DNA of 64,000 nt from Lanius collurio. Lineage: Eukaryota > Chordata > Aves > Passeriformes > Laniidae. The translations under genes were made by a program, and so were the position numbers. The stretch covers positions 28,987,047 through 29,051,046 of the forward strand of contig JACBWW010000004.1 in assembly GCA_020086605.1 (NCBI GenBank), read 5' to 3'. Below, in pieces: positions 1 to 13,700 of the stretch. A model generated the notes under the pieces. It made no database searches. It was not told where the DNA came from and saw only the letters and a program-made list of their open reading frames with translations. The number at the start of each line of letters is the position of its first letter. Positions within the stretch are counted from its first letter, which is position 1.

Positions 1-3000
1 GGGGATAGAGATTAATCACATCCTCAGAAATTTCTCAGAAATGCATCTCTTGTGTACTACTTTATGAAATTGGCAATCCTTGATGTCTGCAGAAAGATGA
101 GGTTCCATCTGATATTGCTGTGCTACCACAATTATGCTTGTAATTAGTTAATGAACTTTTGAGTTGAGGTAGTTCCACAAGGTTTGCTATCTGTTGATCA
201 GCAAATGCTTGAAACTTGCATATTCAAAAATATCTAGATCTGCTGAGATAAAGGGAGAAAATCATGGCATGTTTAAATTTTTCACAGCAGCCCTCTCCTA
301 AAACATCTATGTTCTCTTCTCCCATACTGCCACTAGAAAGGAAGGAATAGAGTGCAAGAAAATAATTTGCTCTGATAATTTCAAAATGAGCAGCTTGGTT
401 TGGGGCACATCCTGCACCCTGCGTTCTCTCTCTGCCCTTCCTCAGGTGGCCAAGGCATGCCATTTTGAAAGCATTCAAAGAAGAGAAAGTGCATTGTCTG
501 TGCAAAGGTCAAGAATTAGAGGTTAAAAATGGCTTATTAGGTTCTTCTATGTGAAACCTAGCTTCCAGCACCAGGGGTTAATTGCTTACCTTCAGGTTTT
601 GAAGGGTCTGTGTCTTTCGCAGAGAATAAAGCAAGAACATTTTGCTCGCTGCCAAACACATTGGTATTTTTTGAAATGTTTGCCAGGGGTGCAGCAGGGC
701 CCTCCTCCTAAGATAGGAACTATTGGACTCCTGCAGAATGGATTTTGGTAGTTTTTTTAGCCAATAACCTCCATTTATCTCCTTGGGGAAATTATCTTTT
801 AGCTGGTTTGTCTCCTTTCTTCCTCTCCAGATGGTTATCATGGTATTAACAGATGGCTAAGGAGAAGTGTTTCCTTCCCTGACTAAAAAGGAAGTGAATG
901 TATGGAAGCTGTCTCAGACATGAGCTTTGAGCCCTCTTTTAACTTGGCAAAGACTTTGCTCTCAACTCTGGAGCCTTGAGGAGCAACACCAGTGTGGCAG
1001 GCAGAGGCAGGTGGGGAAGCCCACATAGGCAGCTTACAGGAAGAACAGAGTGAGTGTGTTTTGAGGAGGCCAGTGTTGTAGCAGGTGGGCACACTTGTAC
1101 TGTACTGGGCCAAATCCCACTCTGGCTCTCACAGTATGTCAAAGTTGGGATGCTTCTGTCCTTTAAGCATAAAAGCTAGGTCATCAGTGTTATTACTGGA
1201 GAGGAGACGAATATTTGTCCATGTGTTTAATGAAGACCTGCTCTTCAGTGACTGCTTTGCACTGCTGGAAGCAGTTAATTAAATAAAACACTGTGGGTTT
1301 TAGATTAGGAAGGTCTTTCGGGTGAAGGACTTGGGTAGTTCTGGAAGTAGATATTTGATGAAGCTGTTTTGTGCTTTGTGGTTTTTCCTTTGAGCTGAGA
1401 TGGAAAGGGAGTGTTAATCACTTCTCAAGGGTGCTGCAAGACATGCGGTCTTGTGAACATCATTGATTGTGTCCTCCAAAAGATCTTGCTGGGACCATGC
1501 AAATGGCAGAAGGGGTAGACAGCTGTGGTGGCTTGCTGAAAGAAGCAAGAATATTTGATTTGAAAGCCTGCAAGCAATTATTACTGCTCCTCTTGCTCTG
1601 AGAAGGCACTAATCTTACGTTCTGCTCTGCAGGTTACAATGAGCAACTATGCCATTCTGGCAGATTTTGCCAGCTGCCTATAGGGACACTGCTTGGGAGG
1701 CTGTGAAACACAAGAGAAACTAGTCTTACGAAGACATCCCTCCATCTGTCTGCAAATAATGCCTGTCTTTCCTTGTCCTTGGGTACTGCCTCCCCTTCGG
1801 GCTGTGAGAGAGGCAGAGGCTGAGCCAGTACAGTCCCATACCTGCAGGAGGTATGGGCCCTGCTAGTTCTGGAGACAGAGGTCATCTTCCAGTAACTGGG
1901 CTGAGAAGACACTGAGGGGTGTTAGTTGTATTTGGAAGGAGTGTAGGGGGGGGAAACAGGAGAAGCAAAAGCCAGGTTATGACCACCAGATGCTGGCGGT
2001 GGTCCCTGAGGAAAACTGGTTTTGCTCTGTTGCCATGATGTTTGCACTCAAGATTAAAGCCCTTGGGTGGAGGTGAAGACAGCATTCTGGTAATGTTTTG
2101 CTTCAGATAGGTTGACTGCAAAGAGAATTCCTGTTGTTAGCCTGGTATTAACCAGGGGCGTATGAAAGGGATGATGGCTGTTACTTGCCTGGTAACATGA
2201 AAGTGTGAAGGGTAACAAAATTTTTATTAACTAGAAGAAGTTGAGGGAGTTCTTCTCCCTCTTCGTTAAAAACTTAGTACTTCACACTGGTTAACACAGT
2301 GCTCTGGGAAGAGATTGAAGTGAATGTGTGTAGCAAAACAGAGGGTGAGGATGGGTGTTCTATATATGCTTTCCCCACTTGCTGCTTCCCTACAAAATTT
2401 ATCAGTCATTTGGAAATTGGTTCTGGCAATATTGCTCTATATAACAGGAGTCTGTCAAAGGAATACCTGATGGATGAGGGAGTAATTGTAGGATCTTTTA
2501 TCTGTTAAGATGTTACCAGGGTAGAGATGGTCATTTGCTGGGGTGGTTGCTGCACCCCCATCTCCAGCTGAGCACCGAGTGGAGGACGGGGTGGAAAGAT
2601 GCCAGTTGGACCAGCAGCTCTCAGTTCAGCTCCAAGGACATCTGGAGCTGCCTTGCTGGAAATATCCTTGCAGTTTGAGCCACTGGCCTAAGTGGCTCCA
2701 TAACTCATTTAACATGTGAATATTAACATGTAGATAGAAAAGTCTCACAGCCTCTGACTCAGTGCATCCAAGTGGCATGGGATGGGAAGGGCTTGCAGAG
2801 GGCGTGGCAGGATGGATAAAGAAAGCTAATTTCAACTGGAAGCATACTGCAAGTGGCAAGATAGGACCAACTTTGTTTCCTTGCGCTTTTCCCCCTGGCT
2901 CTAGACTGCAGAGAACAGCAGTTATTTAACATCTCTGTAGACATTCCTCTTTTTCAGAAGAGAAAAAAAAGGGACACAATTTTTCTTAGGAAACCAAAGA

Positions 3001-6000
3001 TATGGTTGCATGGACAGTTTCTGAACTGAGTTGTCTGAGAGATTTGTACATGTTATTTGTGTGGGTATATACCGAAAGCCTTTAAGTTCTTGTTGCAGAG
3101 ACTTTTTCAGTACAGAGGATTTTTATCATCTTTGTACTTACTTTCCTGTTTTGTTTAGAGTGGAAATTCAGATCCATTGTTTCTCCTACTGCTTTGAGTG
3201 GTACAAACAAAATACTGGCAAGCCATTTGGACGCCTAAGCAAAAGCACTGGAGATTAGAATGCCTCCCTGTATTTACCAGAAGAATTGACATACTTGCCT
3301 AGTAAGAAGCCAAACCTGATCAATTTGGCGGATGCACTTCCATCCCCACTAAGCAGAGGTTTGTCTTGAATACCTTTAGTTTAAAAGCCCCAGAGGCATC
3401 CTGCAGAAATGGATAGTGGAGCAGGCAGATCTGGGATCCAGCTGCCTTCCTTTCTCTCAAGCGTCACTTGTCTTGGGCACCCATGTGCAGGATTTGGGGC
3501 ATCCTGGGGCTGGGGACAGGCCAGGTTACCCTCCTGTGTGAGAGTGGGCTTGCTCAAGATGGGATCACTCACACATACATCCTCTGATAAAGTCACCAGT
3601 GACTTGTAGCAGATAGACCCTTCTTTAGCTGGAGGTGATCTCTGACCCTTGCAGCAGAGGCCCCACCAGCAAAAACTAGTGAAGTCCTTTCAACTCCATT
3701 GATTAAAACCACAATAAATGAGCATTTACTTGTGATTGTTGTAGTACCTCAGCCCATAGGATTTTAATTGATTTTTTTAGTGTTCCCAAGTTAATCAGCC
3801 TTCTTGAGATAGGTTATCTCTTTTCTCTTGGCACCTATCAGCATGTCTTAGACCTGGCACAGTAGGACTTGAGCTGTTGACACTGCTTAATGCAGAGATA
3901 TAAATTGCTATTGCTTTGCCTTCGCTGCGGTGCATGGTCTGTGTCAATTGTCTCTCTCAAAGGCAGCCATTTCTGAAGCAGTCTTTCTTATATTACAATT
4001 TTGCCTTCAGTGAGGAAAATCACTTACTTTTCTGCAATGAGAAACATGATTTCTTCTCTAATCTGTGACTAAAGATCAATGAACTTTTGAAAGATGCCTT
4101 TCTACTATCCTCTAACAAAATTATTCATTTTCTTGTTCCACATGACTGACAGATACGTATCAATTCCAGGCCTCTAGTGTTGCAGTACAAACCTCTGCTG
4201 CTTGTGTTTAAGGAGCAATTATTCATTTGCAGGACCTGTACCAGGCAGTTACTCTCTGTGAACTGGCATAAAGACATGGGTAGTGTGCAGTCCAAGTGCA
4301 TCAGCAAGATAGGTGTGCAAAAATTGCTCCATTTTATGATGGACATACCTCACAAAGGTTTGATGGTGGGAGACAATTTTCTGTTGTTTAACTTCACTGG
4401 TTTCTAATGAAGTGTGCTGCTAAGCTCTTCTGCTCCACCAACTTGGGGCATTGGTTGCTAAAGTGTCAGCTTTCCAAAATTATCCAAATGTACACCAAGT
4501 GTTTGACTCTTAAAAAAAGATAAAATAAATGTTCTGGCAAGAGGATACCTTTTTTCCTTCTTCTGGAAGGATTCTCCTGTGGATATCTTTGATGCTGAAC
4601 ATGACAACAGTTAGTTATATTTGAGGAGTAAATAGCTGTCAATCAACTTTTTTTGTCTTTTTCACATTCTTTGGAGTAGCCTGTGAATGACATGCTGAAA
4701 AACAAGCTGTTGACCAAGCTGTGTGTTGATATGGCAAGCCTGGAAAACAGTCTGATGATAGTTGTTTAAAGGCTTCTGTAGAGCACTACCAGACCCTGAA
4801 GTAAACTCTAGCATTGAAGGAAAAGTTGGCTTTATTTGTGCTGGTCTTGAAAGCTGCTTTTGGCTGAGCTGTTTAGGGAAGAAGATGAAAAGACTGAAAG
4901 TGGATGCTCCTAACAGTCTGATGGGTGTTCTGAGAAAAGTTAGTCTCAAGAGCTCCCCAAGAGGTAAGAAGTGCAGTGATGTGCTGCTGATCAGTGTGGG
5001 AGCAACACCATGCTGGGTGCAGGTGTCAGAAATGGCTTTGGTGAATGAAGTGGGCAGAGCCCTGCAATCGCAGTGGGGCTGAGGCAGGAGCTGAGCATCT
5101 TCTCTCAGCACCCTGCTCCCAGGGAGGAGGCTCTGCCACAGCCACAGCACACTGGGAGGTTTCCTTCTCACGTGACTAGGAACTGGCTCTGTGGGCACTG
5201 GATAAGGACCTAGCTTTAAAAAAAACCAAAAGCAACAAACAAGCTAAAAAATACTGTGGTATTGCTATGGTAACAAACATGTAGAAAGTCAGGCAGATCT
5301 CTGTATTAACTGTATAGGCTTGGGCTTTATAGCCTGTGCCCTGGTGGTTGCATATGCAATCAGAGACAGAAATGTTGCTGTAAAGAGAAACAGCAGCAGG
5401 TTTATGATACCTTGGGATCTTTCCAAATATGAGACCTACTGCTCCCTCTGCTCGAGGCAAGCTAGGAGCAGTTGCAGGCAGTTGGTGTGTGTCTGTCACT
5501 GCATGTTTGCTACCCATCCAGGCAATGAGAGATGAGTGGCATTCTGCAGCACTGAATATCCTGCAGATTGAGTTTAAGAACAGCTTGGGTCTTTCATCAG
5601 ATGTTCAGAGGGCTTAGACTAGGTGAAGAAAACGGGTATCATTTGCAGCTTCCAGCAGCACATTCTATAGCAGGCCTGGGAGAAGGCAAAGGAAGTTCAG
5701 CTTCTTCCCTCGTGTGGTGCTTATTTGTCTGTGCAGTGGTTCTGGGTTTTGCTTTGTTTTCATTCTTGTTTTCCATTTTTGCACTGTTTTGGGCAGTGTT
5801 AAAATCCTACTAGAGGGAAGGTGCCAGTAGCTGAGTGCATTGAATTTCTGGCAGAGATGGAGCAGGTCCTTACAAAGCATACCTACAGCATGGGGTTTCT
5901 TGGTAGCTTGGACAGCCATTTGCCTCTCCACAGGCATCTGCTGGAAAACACGGCAGGACTGGGCAATAGATAAGGAGAAAAAGGGAAGGAACTTCCAGAA

Positions 6001-6094
6001 TGGCAATTACAGCTGTGTAGGGGACCCTGGTATAATTACAGGGGCTGATGTTACAAGAGGAAAAGACCTGTCCTGAGAAGGTCTGGCTTTGAAG

Positions 6095-6500
6095 AGGAGA
6101 AAAGACCTCAAAATTACAAAGATGAGGGAACTGGGCCTGCTCAGCCTCTAGAAGAGATGACTGAGAAGAGACCCTTTCAGTATGTCTAAGTATCTTGAAG
6201 GGAGTGTGTCAGAGGATGCAGCCAGGCTCTGCTTGAGGGTGCTGAGCAATAGGACAAGAGGCAATGGGCAGGAAATGATGCACCTAAACATGAGGCAGAA
6301 CTTCTGTCCTCTGTGGGTGACCATCCACATGGAACAGATTGCTCAGAGAGGTTGTGGACTCTTCCTCACTGGAGATACTTACAAGCCATTTGGACACAAT
6401 CCTGTGCCCTGTGCTCTAGGATGACCCTGCTTGGGCAGGGAGATTGGACCAGATCAACCCCTGTGGTCCCTTCCAACTTTACCCATTCTGTGATTCTGTG
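6095..6500 (+). mobile_element. CR1 LINE, 3'-end fragment (sense)
   Basis: Matches the 3' end of avian CR1 elements: a gagggaactgggcctgctcagcctc block, then ggacaagaggcaatgggcag, then a gattggaccagatcaacccc block, and a terminal ATTCTGTG octamer repeated twice (6485-6500). The 5' part is missing, as is usual for CR1. It is diverged and has no intact reverse transcriptase. Confidence 0.88.
6485..6500 (+). repeat. CR1 terminal octamer repeat (ATTCTGTG)x2
   Basis: Two tandem copies of the 8-base word that ends CR1 elements. It fixes the 3' end and orientation of the copy at 6095-6500. Confidence 0.8.
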
Positions 6501-7686
6501 AAAATGCTGCCTCCTAAAATAAAAAGAAGTCTTGTTTCCTGCATCTCTCCCTAAGGATGATCCTGATAGGATCCTAGAATGTGTAAAGGAAGCTGCCTCT
6601 TGGAATGCAAAGACTTCTCTGGCTTAGTGCTGCTCTGGTTCCACTTGGGACCAAGTTGCGGGCCTGACTACAATTTCAGGCTTCAAATTTGTTAAAGCGA
6701 CTGTGTGTGAGATATCACTGGGGACTTGATCTGGACACTTTTGGCATGCCACTTGCTTCTGTTCTACTTTGCACATGATTGCAGGGAAGCAGAGGAAGAA
6801 CTCCAGGGAGTTCAGTCTCTGCATGAGGACACACATTGGCATGTAATTATGTGCAGTCATCCCAGTTAAAGCTTTTAGTGGACATGCATGGTAGAAGTAG
6901 CTTTGTATTAACACTTATAATTCAGGATTTCCCTTTTTGCTGAGTGCCTAACTCTACGACTTTAAATATGCTTTTTTTTTATATTGACTTGGGGAGGAAG
7001 GGACAAGAGGGAGAGCTGTAGGCCGTATGAGTGACAGCTGTATAAAGAGCTGTATTTATTGACAGATCATGAGGAGTCCTTCATCAGTACATGTTGCTTA
7101 AATATCTGTTAATTAGGGAGAACGATTGAAGAATGCTGTCCTGGCAGTTGGCTGGATTGTGAGCACTGAGTGTTACTTACTGAGCACGGGAGTTACTGGG
7201 ACCTCACTGGCAGCTGCCTTTGTTCTAATCAAAAATAAGATTTGAACAGGAAAATCTGCTTTGTTCAGTACAAAGTGCTCTGCTAAGGAGTGTTGCCCTT
7301 TATTGGCATTTAGGTGTGTTACTGAACACCGAAATGAAGGTCCATCCACCTTCAGCACTGGCAGAGAGAAACTGCCTGCAATAGGGCATGCAGATGAATA
7401 CGCTGCCTGGGTGCTGCTGGTCCACGGTCTTGCCATGGTCAGACTCATACAGAATACTTTTTACATTCAGCCAGCTATGGTAAGAAATGCTTATTCCAAA
7501 CTGGGATGCAGAATTACGAGCTAATTCTCATTCACCTTTTGAAATCTAAGGACAGGCCTCCTGCATCTTTTTCCCTGTCTATAACTGTTCTTTCAAGTTC
7601 TTGGGCAGTTGGTTTTCGGCGTTTGGAGGGTTTTTTTAAGTTTGTGATATCTTTGGTGCTTGCAACCACAGTTCTGTTTTGATTGG

Positions 7687-7708
7687 GTTTTGTTTGTTTG
7701 TTTGTTTT
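7687..7708. repeat. GTTT simple repeat
   Basis: About five tandem GTTT units in intron 1. Confidence 0.8.
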
Positions 7709-10700
7709 ATCTGCTCTGAACAAACCTGTCAGAACATTTTCTTTGTTCATGTTTGTTCATCTCCCACATTCCTTTGTGGAGCCAGAAATGCTGAAACCCA
7801 ACAAGAGCAAGGCAGAAATGTGGAGAATGCCTCAACTTTTTTTTCTGTTTGGGAGAAGATGAGCTGTTTTACAGACTCTGTATCTCAAACAAGCTGTTTT
7901 GCTTTTAACCTTTACATTACCACCACAACCTCCAGCTAAAAATTTATACATTATTTGTCTTCTTGGTAATGAAGGCCATTTACAACATAGATAAAATGGT
8001 TTCTAAACAAGAGCCATTTTCCAGAGCAAATAAAGACTTATAAGAAAGGGAACTTAAGTGTGCTAAGTAGTTTAATTTTTCCAAAATTCTGAAAGATAGG
8101 GGAAAATTTGATCCTCTGTGAGTACTGTGTGTGTGTTTTTTTCTCATTGTTTACATTTTTGTTGTGGCTGAAATCCAGCTGATGTCACTGGCAATTTTAC
8201 CATTGAATTTAGGTAGTAACTTACAGTGAGACTTTTACATTGTGTTCTTCTGAACACAAAGCCTATGTGCTTCATGTAGCTTTGCATGGAAAGGAGAAAG
8301 CAGACCTCACTGAGCAGTGCTCATCCTCATGAGCAACCGTGTGGGTTTCATGGAGCTGTGACTGGACTTGATGTGTTTATGTTTATTTTTCATTCATATT
8401 TAGTAAGGCTGCTGAAGGCCTGGGCAAGGTTCTTTGACCAGTGGCATCCTGAAGATGTTCTCAGAAAGAAGTGAAAGAAGTCTGTGTGGTGAAAAATGCA
8501 CCTGCTTGGTGCTCCTTGGGCCATGGGAGGTAGCGAGGCTGTTGTGTTGCCCAGGGTTATGAGTAGAGGTCACTCAATCCTGCTGCTCGTACCCAGCCAT
8601 CAGACTTTGGAAGAGGAGACTTTTTAAAAAAGCATCCAATGGATCTTGAGAAGGAAAAACTGTCTTCTTGACAGGATTGGTTATACTCACACAACACTCC
8701 TCTGGGAAGCCAAAGGTTAGGATCACAGCCCCAGCTATCAGAAACACACCCACATTTTTTGCTATGTCCCATACATGAACTTTGAAAAGTGAAAACTTAC
8801 AGAGTGGAAACTGCTGAGCTGATGACTGGGTTGTGAGCCAGCTGGGTGGCTGGGAGAGGAGGGGGGTATGTCAGGAGTGCAATTTTTGGGTGAGAGGGAA
8901 GTGGGACTTGGTTGCATGACTCAGGGAGCTTTTTAAAAATGGAATTTGGGCAAAATTTCATTAGTTGAATATGTGGGAAAAAAAATGCCAGGCATACCTT
9001 TTCATAAATAAACTCAAAACCAGCAGCTCCCGAAGTCTGCCTGATCAGATTTATGGTTAAGCCAGGCCAAAAGAGACAGCTATAGCCCAAGGTTTCTTCT
9101 GTGGTGTTATTGCTGACCACAAAACATTCAAACATTACTTGATTTGAAAATCAAGTTCTGTGTCCTTTACCTTCTGGGTTTTGAATTTCTAGACATCCAC
9201 CTTTTTCTTTTTTGCAGCTATGACAGCAAAAATTTATCCTATCCGTAGAAAAGCTGTGAGTTCTCCTAACAACCCAGGAGTTGTATCTTTACAATATGCC
9301 CTTTCACTATAGAACTTTGAGCATTGTGTGTGCAGAATCAGATGATGCTCTTTGTATTGGACAGGGATTGATCGTGTGATGGATTTTAAAGATCCTCACT
9401 ATCGCTGACTTTGTTTTACTGCAGTTTGCACCTGCAGAATGAGACAAGGGGCTATGTGAGGGACTGCAGCACTTTGTGCATGGGCACAACTGTATTTCCA
9501 TGAGCGATGGTTGTGGTCCTGAGTGTACTTTTGTGATGCTTTGGTGGTTCTGCTCTTCCTTACATGCCCAGCTCTTTCCTGGCTGACAATGGCAGACCTG
9601 AGGGGCTGTTGAGGAGGCCTCTATTATTTGTGTGATTGAAGTCTAGAATGACAGAGGCCTGCATAGTGTAACACAGGTGTTTTTCATATTTGACAGGCAT
9701 TTATGAGCCTGTTGCATGATTCTTCATTGGTATGCATCCTTGATTAAATTTGCTGTTGGGGAGGTGAATTTAATGCCTTTGCAAATGGAGACCCAAGCAG
9801 AAGGAGAGTGCTGCTGTGAGGGTTTTGTCAGTTTGCATTGATTGCTAAGCCCTGGAATTGGAGCAATGCAGTAACTGAAAAATTAATCAATTAAAATGGA
9901 ATATCATTTGGCTTCTAAACAAAATGGCAATGGCCCGATAGTCTCAAATCTTCATGGACAGATAGGCAGTGACTTTTTCCCCTGTTAGAAAACAATGTTG
10001 CATGCTGCAGGGCTGAATGCCTGCCAGATGTCTGAGTGAAGAAGGTCTTATACAAAAAGACTCATTTTTGTAATAAATCACGGACATATATGCACCATCA
10101 CTATTGTCACTGCAGAAGGAATGTCAGTACAGTCTTTGGGAGGAGATCTCATAGCTTCAGACTTCTGAAATACAAGTCTACACTGCGAGCTGAAGGTCAT
10201 TCTTGGAATTCTCTAAGAAACCAGGTCATGATTCAGCGGCGACATGAGGAGCTATATTAAGTCACTCTGCTAAACGTTACTTTGGTTGTTAGTTTACAGA
10301 CAATTTGCATTTTCACATTGGGTCTGTCTGACTCCTAAACAATATGTCCTGCCAAAAGCCTTTCTTTGTGATGTTCAAAAGTTAATGTGAGGAGGAGCTG
10401 TGTGCAGCATTGTGGTAAATTACCTGACTCATCAAGGTCAGGTCCTGCTCAGGTGCTATTTCCTGGGAACACAAGGTCTGTCCAGGCTCTGGGGCTGTGG
10501 GCCAGCCTTCAGAAGCAGCATGGTACTGGGACCCACTGGCACAAAGGCAGGAAGGAGTGTGGTTGCTGAGGCCAGACTGCCACCCAGCTCTCTCTGCAGG
10601 ATGCGCAGTGCTTCTCACCTGCCTGGTGCAGCCTCTGTGACAGGTATGGCAGGATCAGTCTGGTGATTAACATGGGGAGAGAGGAAAGAGTTGGTGCAGA

Positions 10701-13700
10701 ATTGAATTATATTTAAAATCATGAGTGTTTGAGCAAGAGCTGCTAACAAAAACACACTAGGGAAAAATCTTTCCTTGCTGGAAGTCAGGGAGAAATTCCC
10801 TCCTCCTGCTGTGGGGCTGGCTTTGTCCCTGGTGGGGGTGTGAAATGTCCTGAGGTGTACCCTTGTGTTCCTGGCTCAGCTGTGCATGTGCACAGTATTT
10901 CTGTGGAATGTGAATGTTGGCTAGTTGAAAAGCCACACTCTTTTATTCTTAATCTTCTGATCTCCATTTAAAGCTCTAACTCTTGAGGATGAATGATTAA
11001 AAAGGTACTTTAGCTTCCTTTCTCTAGCCTTAGCAAAAAGCCCTTGCAGGGTAATCTTGAAGGAGAAGAAAATGAGCCCCAAGCTTAATATAATTAAATA
11101 CTTTAATACCTTGGGTGAGTGATGCCCGCTTCTCAGTGCTAGCTGACCTCTGCTCATCTCTTAGGTAACCAGTTCGCTGCTTACTATGGTAGCAGCTTAT
11201 GAAGCCTAAAGTTGCTTTCTCCTTTTCTGTGAAAATATCCGTGGCAGCATCTGTCACTCCAGACAGCTGTGATTCACTGGGAGGAAAGGACTGAATGTAG
11301 GTCACTTGAGTTCAAAGGGAATAGATTAGTACATCGGCACGGCAGGCACACACACATGTTGTGACTGCAGACAGTGTAGGTGGGGGAGTGGGCAGAGAGA
11401 GGTGCAGCTTATGTGACTGATGATTTATGAAGACATGGACCACCCTCATCTGAACTGTCTTGTTGGCTTTTTGGCTGTTACAAGGTAACCATGGGGCATC
11501 ATCTCAATACAGAATGCTTTATGTCAGTCTATCTTGACACAGGTGCTATAAATCAGGGTTCAGGTAACACCCAGGTGGCCACTGGTCATCTGATGCTTAG
11601 GAGACAAATAAAAAAATATTGTTCCTTTTTCTTTTTTGTTTTCCTCAATCAAAAATCACTGGGAAACCAGAGGCATTATTTGCATATTTAAATGTCTGTG
11701 AAGACAGGGATATTTTTCCAAAAGAAAGAAAAATGCATCTTCATGTAGCATTTTTTACTCTGAAGGACCTCAAAACACACTTTTACAAATTGTGTAGGTA
11801 TGATCTTTAGTAGAAGCAGTATTCCTACATACAGTAAGTAACCTGGATGGCTTTTGCTGAGGAGATTTCCTGTGTGATACTAAACAGATGTCTGAATGCA
11901 GACAGCTTCATGTCCATGTGGCCATCTTCTCTGTGCAAAACCTTCATACCCAGAGGCACTGTGTCCCCAGCCAGCCACTGGGATCTCTTTCTGACAGTGC
12001 TGCTGCTTTGGTGTGACTGTCAGCATGAACGGCCTAGTCCCTTAGGTGGTGTTGTGGATATTTATGGATATGCTTGGAAAACAAGTGCTGTTTCAGGGAA
12101 CAGCAACCCTACAGACATCACACTCCCCTCTTGTGCTGGTAGTCAGCAGTTTTGAAGACCATCCACTCACTATTTTTCATGGCATTTTCCACAGTGTTTT
12201 TCTCATGGAGTGGAATACAAAAGCATAAAGGCTTCTACAAGCAAAAGTGGCAGTGTTCATGTTACAATGAAGCTTACTGGATAGGGAACAAATGGCTTTA
12301 CTCCAAGGTATGAGATAGACTGAACAAACATAGAAACCAGATGTATGCAAGTCTGGACATCTGGGTGTTTATACAAAATCAATGTATATAAATATCATAA
12401 ATATATTAAACCAAAAAATTATATTGTACATTTTCATAACAGGCATCTGTGTGCATTAGACTTCAAACTGAGGGAAGAAATGGGCCTTGGCAACTGCATT
12501 GCCTCATCTGAGGTCTGGATTTCTGTGGTTCTGAGCAGCCTCATTTCCGCCAAGCTGTTTGGAAGAGAGTGCCCTCAGGTATCTGTCTTTCAAGCCCTTT
12601 TGGCTTCCATTGCTTTGCTTTATTTGACACACCTGAAAACAAAAGACCAAAAGGATACCTTAGGGCATCATGTCCCCTCCCTCCAGTTATGGGCAATGTC
12701 TTCCTGCCTGTGGGCAACTGGGCCAGAGCACTGTTTAGGGTCTAACCCTTGTTAACTGCTGAAAGTCTCTTCAGGATTGAATTGCTGTGTCAAAGATGGA
12801 CACACTTTATAGAAGTCATCTCCTGCTGTATATCTATATATACTATATCTGCCTTGGCCAGCAGCAGAGCAGGATAAACAGTAGTACTGTGCACCTGTCA
12901 CATGAGATGTTGTATAATAAATTCCAGCTTCGCAGGTTATCATTCTACAACGAATATACATCAAGACTGAATTCAGAGGGGAATCCAAGCTGGCAGGATT
13001 TATGCATTGTTTGTTTATCTTGGTGGGCATGGAGAGAGGTTATTTGGTGCCACATGAAGCCAGTCACTGCATGTGGAAGTAACTTGTTGGCACACAGCGT
13101 GGTGCTGAGCTCCTGTAACCAGCACGGCAGCAAGTACCCCACACTCTTTGGGGCTGCTGTTTGCAAGATGAGGGACACTGATGTGTGCTGTAGTGCTGGC
13201 ACTTGCGCACTCCGCGTTACTTTTCGCTGTCCTCCAGCTGTCAACCCATGCTGCCTTGCATATCTTTAAGAGCTGGGCAAAGTGATCCAGACATGCTTCC
13301 TGGAAGCATATCTTCGCTCCTATAGACAAGGACTGCAGGATCTGGATGAGATATTACGGGGAGAATGCTTCTCCATGGAGACACTAAAGAGATGGCTAAG
13401 TAGGAGCATTAGGCAGAGGCCACATGGCTGCCTCAGAAGCAAGACTGTGAGTACTTACACATGAAAGCAAGGAGTTGGGAGCGTGGCAGGGCAGAAGCCA
13501 CCTTTCTGTGTGCTGAGAAGTTGGATGAGGGTATCAGAGAACCACTGCTCATGATAGAGGCAGTAATTTAATTACTCAAGGGTTTTTTTTGCTGCTCCCT
13601 CTGTAAACTTCTCACACACTGTGTTGCTTTCTTGTGTTGCTTTCTTTCCTAAAACTCCCCAAAAGAGCAGCTGTCAAACCAGAGCAACTCTGCTAGAAAG

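Noticed and set aside
12787..13269. 160-codon plus-strand frame in intron 1
   Set aside because: No domain, low-complexity start from a TATATA-type tract, and no splice or homology support.
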